A stretch of DNA of 64,000 bases from Parabacteroides goldsteinii (GTDB taxonomy: Bacteria > Bacteroidota > Bacteroidia > Bacteroidales > Tannerellaceae): the NCBI RefSeq assembly GCF_015550595.1, contig NZ_JADNBB010000006.1, forward strand, positions 1 to 64,000, read 5' to 3'. Both the position numbers and the translations under genes were made by a program. The notes beneath the pieces were generated by a model that saw only the letters and a program-made list of their open reading frames with translations, was not told the origin of the DNA and did not search any database. Each line of letters starts with the position of its first letter. Positions within the stretch are counted from its first letter, which is position 1. Below are positions 52,279-60,196 of the stretch, piece after piece.

Positions 52279-52784
52279 TGTTTCAACAAAGCCTGTAAAT
52301 CAGAAACCAACATCATACACTGTAAAGGGGAAGCCGTTTCGACGCGGAAGGCAGACAACTGTGCCAATACGCGGCGTTCGGCATCCGAAAAACGGGTATC
52401 CGGTTGCACCGTAAGAGTAACAGCCGGACTCGAAACCGAAGCTGACGCTTCGGTTTCGAGAGGAAGTGCCTTTTTCCAGTCCTCAAATTCATCGGTTGTA
52501 AAAGCAGTATTCAAAAAAAAAGAGATCTGCTTTTCATTGATCCGCGTAAATTCTCGTCCCTTCAACACCTCCTGCAAGCTCCCATCGGGAAAACCTAACG
52601 AGACAACTTCGCTGTTCACATTCTTGAAAAAGCGCTTTTGTAATTTGTATGCTTTAATCTCCTTCGTAAACCGCATGGCTGATTGCTCGTATGCTTTCCA
52701 AAACATTCCCTCCATATATAAAAGGACTAATGGTTTGTCTTGCTGTTCTGCATCTATTTTCTCTTTCAGGTTCATAAATACCAT
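52275..52784 (-). CDS. DGR-linked MutS-like accessory protein (candidate)
   Basis: A 169-aa cytoplasmic protein. Its first 100 residues (VLLYMEGMFWKAYEQSAMRFTKEIKAYKLQKRFFKNV then EVVSLGFPDGSLQEVL) recall MutS domain I, where a short aromatic-Glu motif recognises DNA mismatches. The C-terminal third is a linker with one helix (DAERRVLAQLSAFR). DGRs in Bacteroidetes are known to carry a MutS-like accessory gene in this place, between variable protein and Avd. The resemblance is by eye and needs a profile comparison. Confidence 0.55.
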   Translation of the reverse strand: MVFMNLKEKIDAEQQDKPLVLLYMEGMFWKAYEQSAMRFTKEIKAYKLQKRFFKNVNSEVVSLGFPDGSLQEVLKGREFTRINEKQISFFLNTAFTTDEFEDWKKALPLETEASASVSSPAVTLTVQPDTRFSDAERRVLAQLSAFRVETASPLQCMMLVSDLQALLKQ

Positions 52785-52807
52785 TTATTACTTGTTAGAC
52801 CAAAATC

Positions 52808-52827
52808 GACCCGCCTTTCGGCGGGTC
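52808..52827 (-). promoter_or_regulatory. DGR-type hairpin with GAAA loop
   Basis: On the minus strand GACCCGCC-GAAA-GGCGGGTC forms a perfect 8-bp stem with a GAAA tetraloop, 62 bp after the variable repeat. The DGR target cruciform known from the BPP-1 phage has the same 8-bp stem and GRNA-type four-base loop. It could instead be a weak terminator; the following T-run is only four bases. Confidence 0.6.
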
Positions 52828-52864
52828 TTAAGAAATAATCAAATCAATCAAATTAATCGGATGC

Positions 52865-52883
52865 GGGAGGCAATTCGCCTCCC
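52865..52883 (-). promoter_or_regulatory. Hairpin directly after the variable repeat
   Basis: GGGAGGC-GAATT-GCCTCCC, a 7-bp stem placed one base after the TAA of the variable-protein gene. No T-run follows, so it does not look like a terminator. Its position immediately downstream of the variable repeat is where a DGR target-recognition hairpin would lie. Confidence 0.6.
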
Positions 52884-52884
52884 T

Positions 52885-55185
52885 TTATTCTTGGACACAA
52901 CGCACCGAGAAGCCGTTGGCACGGTAGTTCGCGTCCGCATTCAACCCACCTGCGCTATTGAAGCTCACGAGGCTGGCGTTGACGCTAACAGCAGGAGCAG
53001 ACGACGACCAGTAGTCGCCGTAGCTACCCTGAACGTAGGAGCCTCCAGTACTGTTGCTGCGGCCGCCCGCAGCAGGCAAGAGAAGGTTCTTTCCGCTTTC
53101 CTTGCCGGGAACGGTTAAGCGTAAGTTGGTAGCATCCCAAGTTGTACCGGATTGAGCTGGTTCTAATCCTGCACCGATAGCAATCCATTCAGCCTGAGTC
53201 GGAACGCGCCAACCTTTTGGGCAAGGATCTGTTGCTGTATTCTTTACGACATCACTATTATCCTTACCTTCATTAACATTCCAAAGCTGTTGATACCAAG
53301 CACCTTTTCCCATATCGGCACCAGCAGGGTTAGGATTACCCTCACCGTTGATCTGCAACCAGTTATACTGAAGGGCAGATGTACTGTAAATAAATTTACC
53401 GTCCCACTTGGATATGTTAGCAAGATCTGCCTGAACAGGGCGACCCAAATCCTTTATACCAGTGGTATCGGCTGCTGTTGTTGAAGCATTGTTAGTAGCA
53501 GTAAAACCATACAAGCGTCCCCACTGAAACAACTTGCCGCAATCGGCAGTAATATCTGTATTAGCTGTGGTAACAGCTTTATTATTTACAGTCGTTGCAC
53601 CAACATTAATAGGAGCCCAATATTTGCCATCCTTCATCAACACCGGGTTGGCATTGGCTACTCCGTTATAAACCGGACGGCTCTTAATCGTTATCGTATC
53701 GCAAGCACTCAGATTACCACCGTTTTGAACGATTACATAAATATCCAAAGGAACTCTTTCATCATCATTCTGCTTAGGGATATTGATCGTGATCGGAGTT
53801 TCTACCTTAGCACCTGCGTAAGTGACAATGGCATCGCCTGCTTTCGCTATTGCATCGCTCTTGCCACCGATAGAAGAAGCATCCGCATCGAACCCATAAG
53901 CTAACTTCACCACAGAAGCGGTTGTTCCGATCGTTTTGAAGGTCATGCTTCCACCGGTTGCTGATACATTCGTTATATCCAATGTTTTCGCTCCTTCCGC
54001 CCAGACAGCGCCCTTCATATCGACTTCCACAAAGTCTGAAAGTACAGGTTTCGTATAAACAGGTTTCACCTTGATCGTATCAGACTCAGACCATTCTTTT
54101 ACCACGATATCCCATGTGATATCCGTACTGTCGGGAGCTGCATTGATGTTGACCACATAACGGTGGTTACGAGCCAGGGCGATAGGATCACCAGTCGTAC
54201 CTACACCATCCGCTTTCTTAAAGTCAATCACTTTAGAAATCTTACCACCACGATAAGTCCCGTTGATCTGAACGGCTGTTGCAGTAGCTGCATCAGCATT
54301 GTCATTCTCATAAGCATACAAACTATCCAACTTCTGGATGATGTCAGGATCGATTCCTTCTTCGACTACCGTTCCGCTTATTTCGAAAGGAACAGAAGAT
54401 ACATCCTGAGCAGGCAAGCCCGTTGAACCCGGCAAACCCGGCAAAAGGTAAGAAGACGTTTTGGGACGAACCAGCTGAGCGGAGGTCAACACAAAACCGG
54501 CGGATTCGTCTGCCTTGTTATAAGCATTGTTATGAATGTCGATACGAGAGACCAAACGATCCATATCGAAATCCATCGAAGCAGAACCACCACCATTACC
54601 GCCCGGCTGACGTTTCCAGGCTTCGATCGTTTTAGTTGAATACATTAAAAGAGGGGTCTGTGGATTCTTAGAGACAGTTTCAGACACCACCTTACCCAAC
54701 TCTTCCCAGTTTGTCACGGCCTTCAGTTTATCGGCCAAGCCATTCTCAAGATAGTTTGCGATAACGATCACCTGGGGATTCTTCCAACCGTCACTGTGGT
54801 GACGGATCTTGGCGGTATACTCACCCGGTGTATTGGCTACGACTTCTTCCAGCTCTTCCTGCAAACCATTGGCAGAAAGAACCTCTTCATCGCTGAAATA
54901 ACCGCCGAAAGCACCGTACTGTTCCACTCCGTCAACAGTCTCTGTTTCCGTATTGACAAAGAAAGCAACACTGCTGATGGTTTTCTCCTTATCATAGGCT
55001 ACACCTACCAGCGTATCACCAACCGCTCTCGTTTTTTGAGCATCAGGGTATTTTAAGGTCAGCGTAAGCGCGCCATAGCCCGCTTCTACAAAATCAGGAT
55101 TTGTCTTGATTAGTTCCTCACTATCGTTACACGAAGCAAACATGCCGGCTAACAATAAAGGAACCATGGCTAATTTATAATTCAT
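52885..55185 (-). CDS. DGR variable protein: pilus lipoprotein with diversified lectin-like C-terminus
   Basis: A 766-aa lipoprotein with lipobox (LLLAGMFASCNDS, Cys19). Residues about 30-370 resemble a FimA/Mfa-type fimbrillin N-domain (SVAFFVNTETETVDG, MDFDMDRLVSRIDIHNNAY). A linker follows to about 520. The C-terminal 240 residues are a FISUMP/C-type-lectin-like unit (GKYWAPINVGATT, DPCPKGWRVPTQAEW, YWSSSAP, ANGFSVRCVQE). Residues 701-766 are the variable repeat. Thirteen residues differ from the template, mostly Asn to Tyr, Ser, Gly, Asp, Val or Leu. It probably caps or decorates the pilus and binds host or bacterial ligands. Confidence 0.93.
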   Translation of the reverse strand: MNYKLAMVPLLLAGMFASCNDSEELIKTNPDFVEAGYGALTLTLKYPDAQKTRAVGDTLVGVAYDKEKTISSVAFFVNTETETVDGVEQYGAFGGYFSDEEVLSANGLQEELEEVVANTPGEYTAKIRHHSDGWKNPQVIVIANYLENGLADKLKAVTNWEELGKVVSETVSKNPQTPLLMYSTKTIEAWKRQPGGNGGGSASMDFDMDRLVSRIDIHNNAYNKADESAGFVLTSAQLVRPKTSSYLLPGLPGSTGLPAQDVSSVPFEISGTVVEEGIDPDIIQKLDSLYAYENDNADAATATAVQINGTYRGGKISKVIDFKKADGVGTTGDPIALARNHRYVVNINAAPDSTDITWDIVVKEWSESDTIKVKPVYTKPVLSDFVEVDMKGAVWAEGAKTLDITNVSATGGSMTFKTIGTTASVVKLAYGFDADASSIGGKSDAIAKAGDAIVTYAGAKVETPITINIPKQNDDERVPLDIYVIVQNGGNLSACDTITIKSRPVYNGVANANPVLMKDGKYWAPINVGATTVNNKAVTTANTDITADCGKLFQWGRLYGFTATNNASTTAADTTGIKDLGRPVQADLANISKWDGKFIYSTSALQYNWLQINGEGNPNPAGADMGKGAWYQQLWNVNEGKDNSDVVKNTATDPCPKGWRVPTQAEWIAIGAGLEPAQSGTTWDATNLRLTVPGKESGKNLLLPAAGGRSNSTGGSYVQGSYGDYWSSSAPAVSVNASLVSFNSAGGLNADANYRANGFSVRCVQE
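52890..53085 (-). repeat. DGR variable repeat (VR)
   Basis: The 3' end of the variable-protein gene, aligned to the template repeat over 196 bp. Differences occur only opposite template adenines. The 36 bp nearest the stop codon (52890-52925) are identical and include the G/C-rich segment expected to set the end of mutagenic homology (IMH). Confidence 0.97.
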
Positions 55186-55224
55186 TATTTTTCTGTTTTA
55201 ATATTATTACTAGTTTGTCTAATC

Positions 55225-57918
55225 TTAAGCACCCGGTTGAGTGACAGTAAATGTTACAGATACTGTAGGATGAGCTTTGTTCTTCAATTTAATAGTAGCT
55301 ACACGCTCCGATCCGGCTGAGTTGTCTTCTGTTCCGTCAGAGGCCATTGTTACAGTTATGGTGCTGGCATCCGTTAATACAGCGCTTACCCAGGCATTGC
55401 TGCCATCGTTTTCGATTTCCCATTCACCGGCATCAGCAACACCACTATTGATAGTGATTGTAGAAGCACTCAGGTTAGTACCATCTTTGTCGACCGTCAG
55501 GGCATTCGAAGCCAATACTGGAGCCGTGGGCAATGTTTCACCGGCCTGAGTTACTTTGAAAGTAACAGATGCATTAGCATCTGTGCCATGCTTCAATGTG
55601 AATGTGGCTATACGTTCTGTGGCACCCGTTCCGGAATTGTCTTCGTTTCCATCGCTGGCCATTGTCAACGTGATCGTTGTCTCGTCAGTCAACACTGCAC
55701 TTATCCAATTGTAACTACCTTCGATACTCCAATTGCTAAGCTCAGAAGCATCGATACCGCTAATTGTGATCGTTGATGCACTCAGGTTAGTACCATCGTT
55801 GTCTACCGTCAGGGCGGAAACACCTAAAGTAGGTTTTGTCACCGGAGCAGGAGCAGGATCAGCTGCTTGTACAAATGTAATTTCCTGATAGATTGTTGCA
55901 TCCTGGACGTTTTCGATACGAACAACTGCCGTACGTTCTGTGGCATCAACTGCCGTATTTGCTGTTGCTTTCAGATAGAAACTACCGTTCTGGCTCTGAG
56001 GAACAAGGATTATTGATCCTTCCTGAGTCAACCAACCGGCTGCATCGACCGGAATAACAACCTTCCACTCGGTTGTTGCATTGACTGTGACCTTACGTTC
56101 ACCTACATGACTGCCATCTTTATCTCCCTTATCCGTAAAGCCTGTGGCAGGTAATGTCACTTTGCCGTTAGACAGGCCGATACATTTGGCTGTAATTGAA
56201 CCCAGATTCTGAGCGGCCTGACGAACGATTAGTTTCTGTACCAGATCCGTTTTCAGTTCACCCGACTTAGCGATTGTGATTGTGATCGTATCCACTCTTG
56301 CGTTATCTTTATCCGTATTAGGAGTCGGGGCTATAGAGAAAGTCTCTTTACCGGTTCCTTCAAAAGTAGAACCATCAACGGCAGCACCGCTTTTCAAGGT
56401 CGATTCTTTTCCGAAAGTGAACCACGAACCCGTTTTTGTGGCTGTCCATGTTGTTCCCGCAGGAGCGGAGATCGTTACGTTCAAAGAATCACTGTCGGTC
56501 TTTTCACCCGAAAAACTCAACAGGTTGCCAGCTACGGCTTTTCCGGAGATATCAAGGAAACGGCCGGTTGTCGGGTCCTGAGCGGCTTGTTTGATGATAA
56601 GCGGCTGGCGGATAGAGGGACGGTGCACGTTCTGTACCATGACTACACCCTGGCGTTCTTCTTTGCTGCTGGGGTTGGGTAGCAAGGTGGTTACCTTAAA
56701 CTCTTTCAACACTGTATCGCCTGCAAGTACACTGACACCGATCCAGTCTTTGTACTGGTCTTCTACGATCAGTTCCCATTCACCATCGGCAGCAACGGCT
56801 ATCGCTACAGAGTCGGTAAGGGTCGGTTCGGCAACAATAGATAATGTGTTATTGGCAAAACCGGCATCTTCACTGCTGAGCCTAATGGTTCCGTCACCGG
56901 TATTAACATTAACGGTATCACCCACGATCCATTCAATTACCTTCAAGGTTGCTGTCAGTTCACCACTACCCAGGTCTTCCACCTCCACCAGATAACGGTT
57001 GTTGGCTTCGACGTTTACCACTGCATCCGTCTTATAATTTTTGAACTCGACATCCAGTACCTGGGCAGCATTTGTAACCAGATTCGTTCCAACCAGAGAG
57101 AAAGCAACTTCGCTGCCTGTCGTCATCTTGATCGGATACAGATAAAACGCACTGTTTGTAACACCCGCATTCGAATTCTTCATCGCTGAAAAATCGATGA
57201 TGGGCATCTCTGCCACGATCGGAGCAGTATACGAGTCACGTGGGAACAAAGGAACATTACCCGGTACATCGGCTAGAGCAATCTTGCTGATCACAAAGTT
57301 AGACGTTTCGCTGTTGTTCTTGATGTCGAAACGGGCTACGCGGCGGGTAAGCTCTACCTTAACACCGGTGCCGGCAGTATTGGCATCGGCTACCGTCTGT
57401 GCCACATCCGGCATATCCACCTGCGCACTCATCAGCATCGGACAGGTGATATGCCCTTTGAGCGTATTACTCATTTTTTTCTTGAATTCAGCCGTGTCGG
57501 TATCATGCAATACCACACTGTCGAGCGACAGATGTTCGCGAGCGTTGGCAACAAAGAAGAAGGCTTTGTTGTTCCCGGCCGGAACACTGATCTTTGCTTG
57601 CTTGTCAGACCCGTTCGTCGTCAGCGTATACCCTTGTCCGCTACGGAAGATCTCTTCCAACACCATTGGTTTGGGACTGGCACCATTCATTGAGTCGACA
57701 CCGAATACGTAAATATCCAATGTGCTAAGTTCATTTTCCGCATCCAAAGCCGTTACGGCATACGGAACTACTCCCTGGGCTGTACCGGGGAACACAAACG
57801 AGAGCTCGCGACTACCCGTTTGACCCTGACCGCCATCAAGGCCCAAAGAATCATTGTCATCGCTGCAGGAGGACATCAGTAGACCCGCAAGCGCCATCAA
57901 ATAATACTTCATTTTCAT
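55225..57918 (-). CDS. Large pilus lipoprotein with BACON-type repeats
   Basis: An 897-aa lipoprotein with lipobox (LAGLLMSSCSDD, Cys18). Residues about 40-345 form a fimbrillin-like N-domain (STLDIYVFGVDSMNGAS, LTRRVARFDIKNNSETSNF). The rest is a series of about five Ig-like BACON-type repeats, each ending in a QAA/VTQ strand. The last two, about 95 residues each (55225-55840), are close duplicates (ALTVDNDGTNLSASTITI, ALTVDKDGTNLSASTITI). It is likely a stalk or structural pilus subunit. Confidence 0.85.
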   Translation of the reverse strand: MKMKYYLMALAGLLMSSCSDDNDSLGLDGGQGQTGSRELSFVFPGTAQGVVPYAVTALDAENELSTLDIYVFGVDSMNGASPKPMVLEEIFRSGQGYTLTTNGSDKQAKISVPAGNNKAFFFVANAREHLSLDSVVLHDTDTAEFKKKMSNTLKGHITCPMLMSAQVDMPDVAQTVADANTAGTGVKVELTRRVARFDIKNNSETSNFVISKIALADVPGNVPLFPRDSYTAPIVAEMPIIDFSAMKNSNAGVTNSAFYLYPIKMTTGSEVAFSLVGTNLVTNAAQVLDVEFKNYKTDAVVNVEANNRYLVEVEDLGSGELTATLKVIEWIVGDTVNVNTGDGTIRLSSEDAGFANNTLSIVAEPTLTDSVAIAVAADGEWELIVEDQYKDWIGVSVLAGDTVLKEFKVTTLLPNPSSKEERQGVVMVQNVHRPSIRQPLIIKQAAQDPTTGRFLDISGKAVAGNLLSFSGEKTDSDSLNVTISAPAGTTWTATKTGSWFTFGKESTLKSGAAVDGSTFEGTGKETFSIAPTPNTDKDNARVDTITITIAKSGELKTDLVQKLIVRQAAQNLGSITAKCIGLSNGKVTLPATGFTDKGDKDGSHVGERKVTVNATTEWKVVIPVDAAGWLTQEGSIILVPQSQNGSFYLKATANTAVDATERTAVVRIENVQDATIYQEITFVQAADPAPAPVTKPTLGVSALTVDNDGTNLSASTITISGIDASELSNWSIEGSYNWISAVLTDETTITLTMASDGNEDNSGTGATERIATFTLKHGTDANASVTFKVTQAGETLPTAPVLASNALTVDKDGTNLSASTITINSGVADAGEWEIENDGSNAWVSAVLTDASTITVTMASDGTEDNSAGSERVATIKLKNKAHPTVSVTFTVTQPGA

Positions 57919-57967
57919 AAATCATAAAATTAAATTGTTTATACTGGGCAGCCCCCAATGGCTGCGA

Positions 57968-59134
57968 TTAGATATTCTTCAATAACTGCAAATTCCTGCG
58001 TGCCAACACCGGTTTATAAGGTAAGGCTTTGCGAAACCAGCCGGAAGCGCTTTCGGCATCATGCTCCATAAGAGAAAGGACACCAAGATTAATCCATGCA
58101 CGCGGATCATTTTCCACACGACTCAGGAAAAAACGAGCTGCTTCCGTATCTTCTGCAGCAAGGGCGGCAGCGCCGGCATTAAGCTGTGCAGCAGCGCAAT
58201 CAGGAAAACGGTAAGCTGCCTGTTCATACACTTCACGAAATTGTTCCGTACCGGGGCGAAACACAAGAGCGATTGTCTGTAATTCATCCAATGTCAGTTG
58301 CTCCGGGTGGTTGTTAAATAATGCCAGTAAACGATTCAGGTCTGTTGTATTCTCCATCATATCTGTATTGTCGGTAGCTGGGATCTCTTCCTGCAACTGG
58401 TAAATAACCTCGAGTTCCATACGCCGTAAACGGCCGAACAATGTCTGTTCCATATCTTTCCATACGCGCCCCTTTTCGATGGCTTTCAATGCTTTACGTC
58501 GGGAATCGGCATCCGGGGTCTGAGCAAACACGGTAGTCACCTGCGCTGCATACGGCTTTCGGGCTTCCGATACAAGCCGTTGTAATCCATCCCAATCTTC
58601 CATACATCCACCGACAATTATCTTTGGCTGTGGAATACCTTCTTTCCGACTCAGATAATTACTGAAGCGTAAAGCCCGTCCGGCAGCAAGCTCTTCATTG
58701 CGTTTCGTATTTCCATCCGGCGAAGCATAACCGGTGATGCAAACTGTCTGCAAATTACCACCGGTCTCTGCCATCAGTATGGCAAGTTCATGACTGATAC
58801 GTTCCAGTTCCGTACGGTTACCTCCATACGACGGCAACAACTCCGTACTGCCCGGTTTAAAAGAAAGGACAGCATCAAGCCTGCGCGACACGGCTTGCGT
58901 CCTATCCGCCAGTTCCCCGTCACGGGCTGTCTTTTCACTCTCCAAATAATACTCGATCATCTGCCCATAAACTGAAGCAGCGTCTACCTGTAGTTGAGCA
59001 ACCGATTGCATACGCATAAGAGGTATATGTTTTTGCTGTACTTCTCCCGCACCCTCCTTCTCCACAAACGAGCGGGGAGCGGAACACCCTGTCGCTACTA
59101 CGACCAACAAAGCAATTGCCTGATGTTTATTCAT
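57968..59134 (-). CDS. OmpA-domain lipoprotein of the pilus operon
   Basis: A 388-aa lipoprotein with lipobox VVATGC (Cys17). Residues about 80-200 resemble an OmpA-type domain (VLSFKPGSTELLPSYGGNR, VCITGYASPDGNTKRNEELAAGRALRF), which binds peptidoglycan. The C-terminal 100 residues hold TPR-like helices (AAAQLNAGAAALAAEDTEAARFFL, ARINLGVLSLMEHDAESASGWF). It may anchor pili to the cell wall. The same TGYASPDG motif occurs in the DUF3868-type protein upstream. Confidence 0.85.
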   Translation of the reverse strand: MNKHQAIALLVVVATGCSAPRSFVEKEGAGEVQQKHIPLMRMQSVAQLQVDAASVYGQMIEYYLESEKTARDGELADRTQAVSRRLDAVLSFKPGSTELLPSYGGNRTELERISHELAILMAETGGNLQTVCITGYASPDGNTKRNEELAAGRALRFSNYLSRKEGIPQPKIIVGGCMEDWDGLQRLVSEARKPYAAQVTTVFAQTPDADSRRKALKAIEKGRVWKDMEQTLFGRLRRMELEVIYQLQEEIPATDNTDMMENTTDLNRLLALFNNHPEQLTLDELQTIALVFRPGTEQFREVYEQAAYRFPDCAAAQLNAGAAALAAEDTEAARFFLSRVENDPRAWINLGVLSLMEHDAESASGWFRKALPYKPVLARRNLQLLKNI

Positions 59135-59152
59135 AAATCCTATTATTATTGT

Positions 59153-60196
59153 TCATATCATTCCTCCTATCGAACCACCGTCCACCCAGTCGCTTACTGT
59201 TGCCGACGAAACGATGATACCACCGCCCGCATCCACCTCCAACACCAGACTGAATTCCTGACGCAGGTTTTCATCCAGATCGATCTGCATCGTGCGGAAA
59301 TATTTATATAAGTCGATCTCCTTAATCAGAAGCTTACCACCGCCGTAAAGCCGAAGCACAGGGTGGTCGTCGCTACCGATACGGTACGTTACGAAGGTCG
59401 CGTTCACACTATGCGTTATATCCATTTTGACTGGAACCTCATAACTTATCAAGGGATAATCATCCGAACGTTCCGGTATGTAATACCAGATTCCGGAACG
59501 CGTAGGACTACCGTCGGCGGCCGTTCCATACGTCGAGTAAGGCGACCCTTTTACCTCAAAGGCAGGCGTGAAACGATAAACGGAAGGCATATTGTTAAGC
59601 GACATATACAAATCACCGGTATCGGCAGGAGCCTTTCCTTTCCACTTCACCGTTACATCCAGTTTCAAGTGCGCATGTACCATATCGATGCGCTGCCGCG
59701 AAACACCCCTGTTTTTGATCGTGAACGAGGCATATCCGTAGTAAAGCTGCTCACCGTTTTGTTGTCGCAATGGTAAATCTATACGGGTTGACGGCGGAAC
59801 GGGATTGTTGGCATACAATAGGATATCAGTTAGCTTCGTTCGCCCTACCTCCGAGTCATTCAGACTACTACAACTATCCAGATTGCCCCAAGCTACGAGC
59901 GTGTACCTACCCGGAGGCAGGTTTAATTCGGCGGCTATATTCTTTTTTCCTCCCAGTTCGTTTACCTGACGGAGCACTTGTAAGGAGTCGAACACAAACT
60001 CTTTCATCCGGTAGATATAATCGGGTAATATATTGGCCTGGCCGGTTCCGGTATACCAGTATTCCAAGCGGGCATTGTAAGGACATTCTTCCAGATCCCT
60101 GTCGATATTGCAGGAAGAAATAAGCATGGTCAGGACAAAAGACAAGAGCACAAACCACACCACTGTTGTTTTACGGTTACTTCTCATATCTTTCAT
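59153..60196 (-). CDS. FimB/Mfa2-family pilus anchor lipoprotein
   Basis: A 347-aa protein with signal and lipobox (FVLTMLISSCNIDRDLEECP). It matches the FimB/Mfa2 family of minor fimbrial anchors: ARLEYWYTGTGQANILPDYIYRMKEFVFDSLQ, PPGRYTLVAWGNLDSC, HAHLKLDVTVKWKG and the C-terminal VSDWVDGG. These anchor the pilus in the outer membrane. The start overlaps the preceding gene by 20 bp, so they are co-translated. Some starts (60187, MRSNRK) are equally possible. Confidence 0.88.
   Translation of the reverse strand: MKDMRSNRKTTVVWFVLLSFVLTMLISSCNIDRDLEECPYNARLEYWYTGTGQANILPDYIYRMKEFVFDSLQVLRQVNELGGKKNIAAELNLPPGRYTLVAWGNLDSCSSLNDSEVGRTKLTDILLYANNPVPPSTRIDLPLRQQNGEQLYYGYASFTIKNRGVSRQRIDMVHAHLKLDVTVKWKGKAPADTGDLYMSLNNMPSVYRFTPAFEVKGSPYSTYGTAADGSPTRSGIWYYIPERSDDYPLISYEVPVKMDITHSVNATFVTYRIGSDDHPVLRLYGGGKLLIKEIDLYKYFRTMQIDLDENLRQEFSLVLEVDAGGGIIVSSATVSDWVDGGSIGGMI

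Noticed and set aside
53041-53120. TR/VR similarity explained as ordinary gene duplication
   Set aside because: Ordinary drift would give changes at all bases; here every difference is at a template adenine, next to RT and Avd.
55225-55840. CRISPR-like repeats in the pilus gene
   Set aside because: The repeats are coding, about 300 bp long and lack regular short spacers. No CRISPR array was seen in the window.
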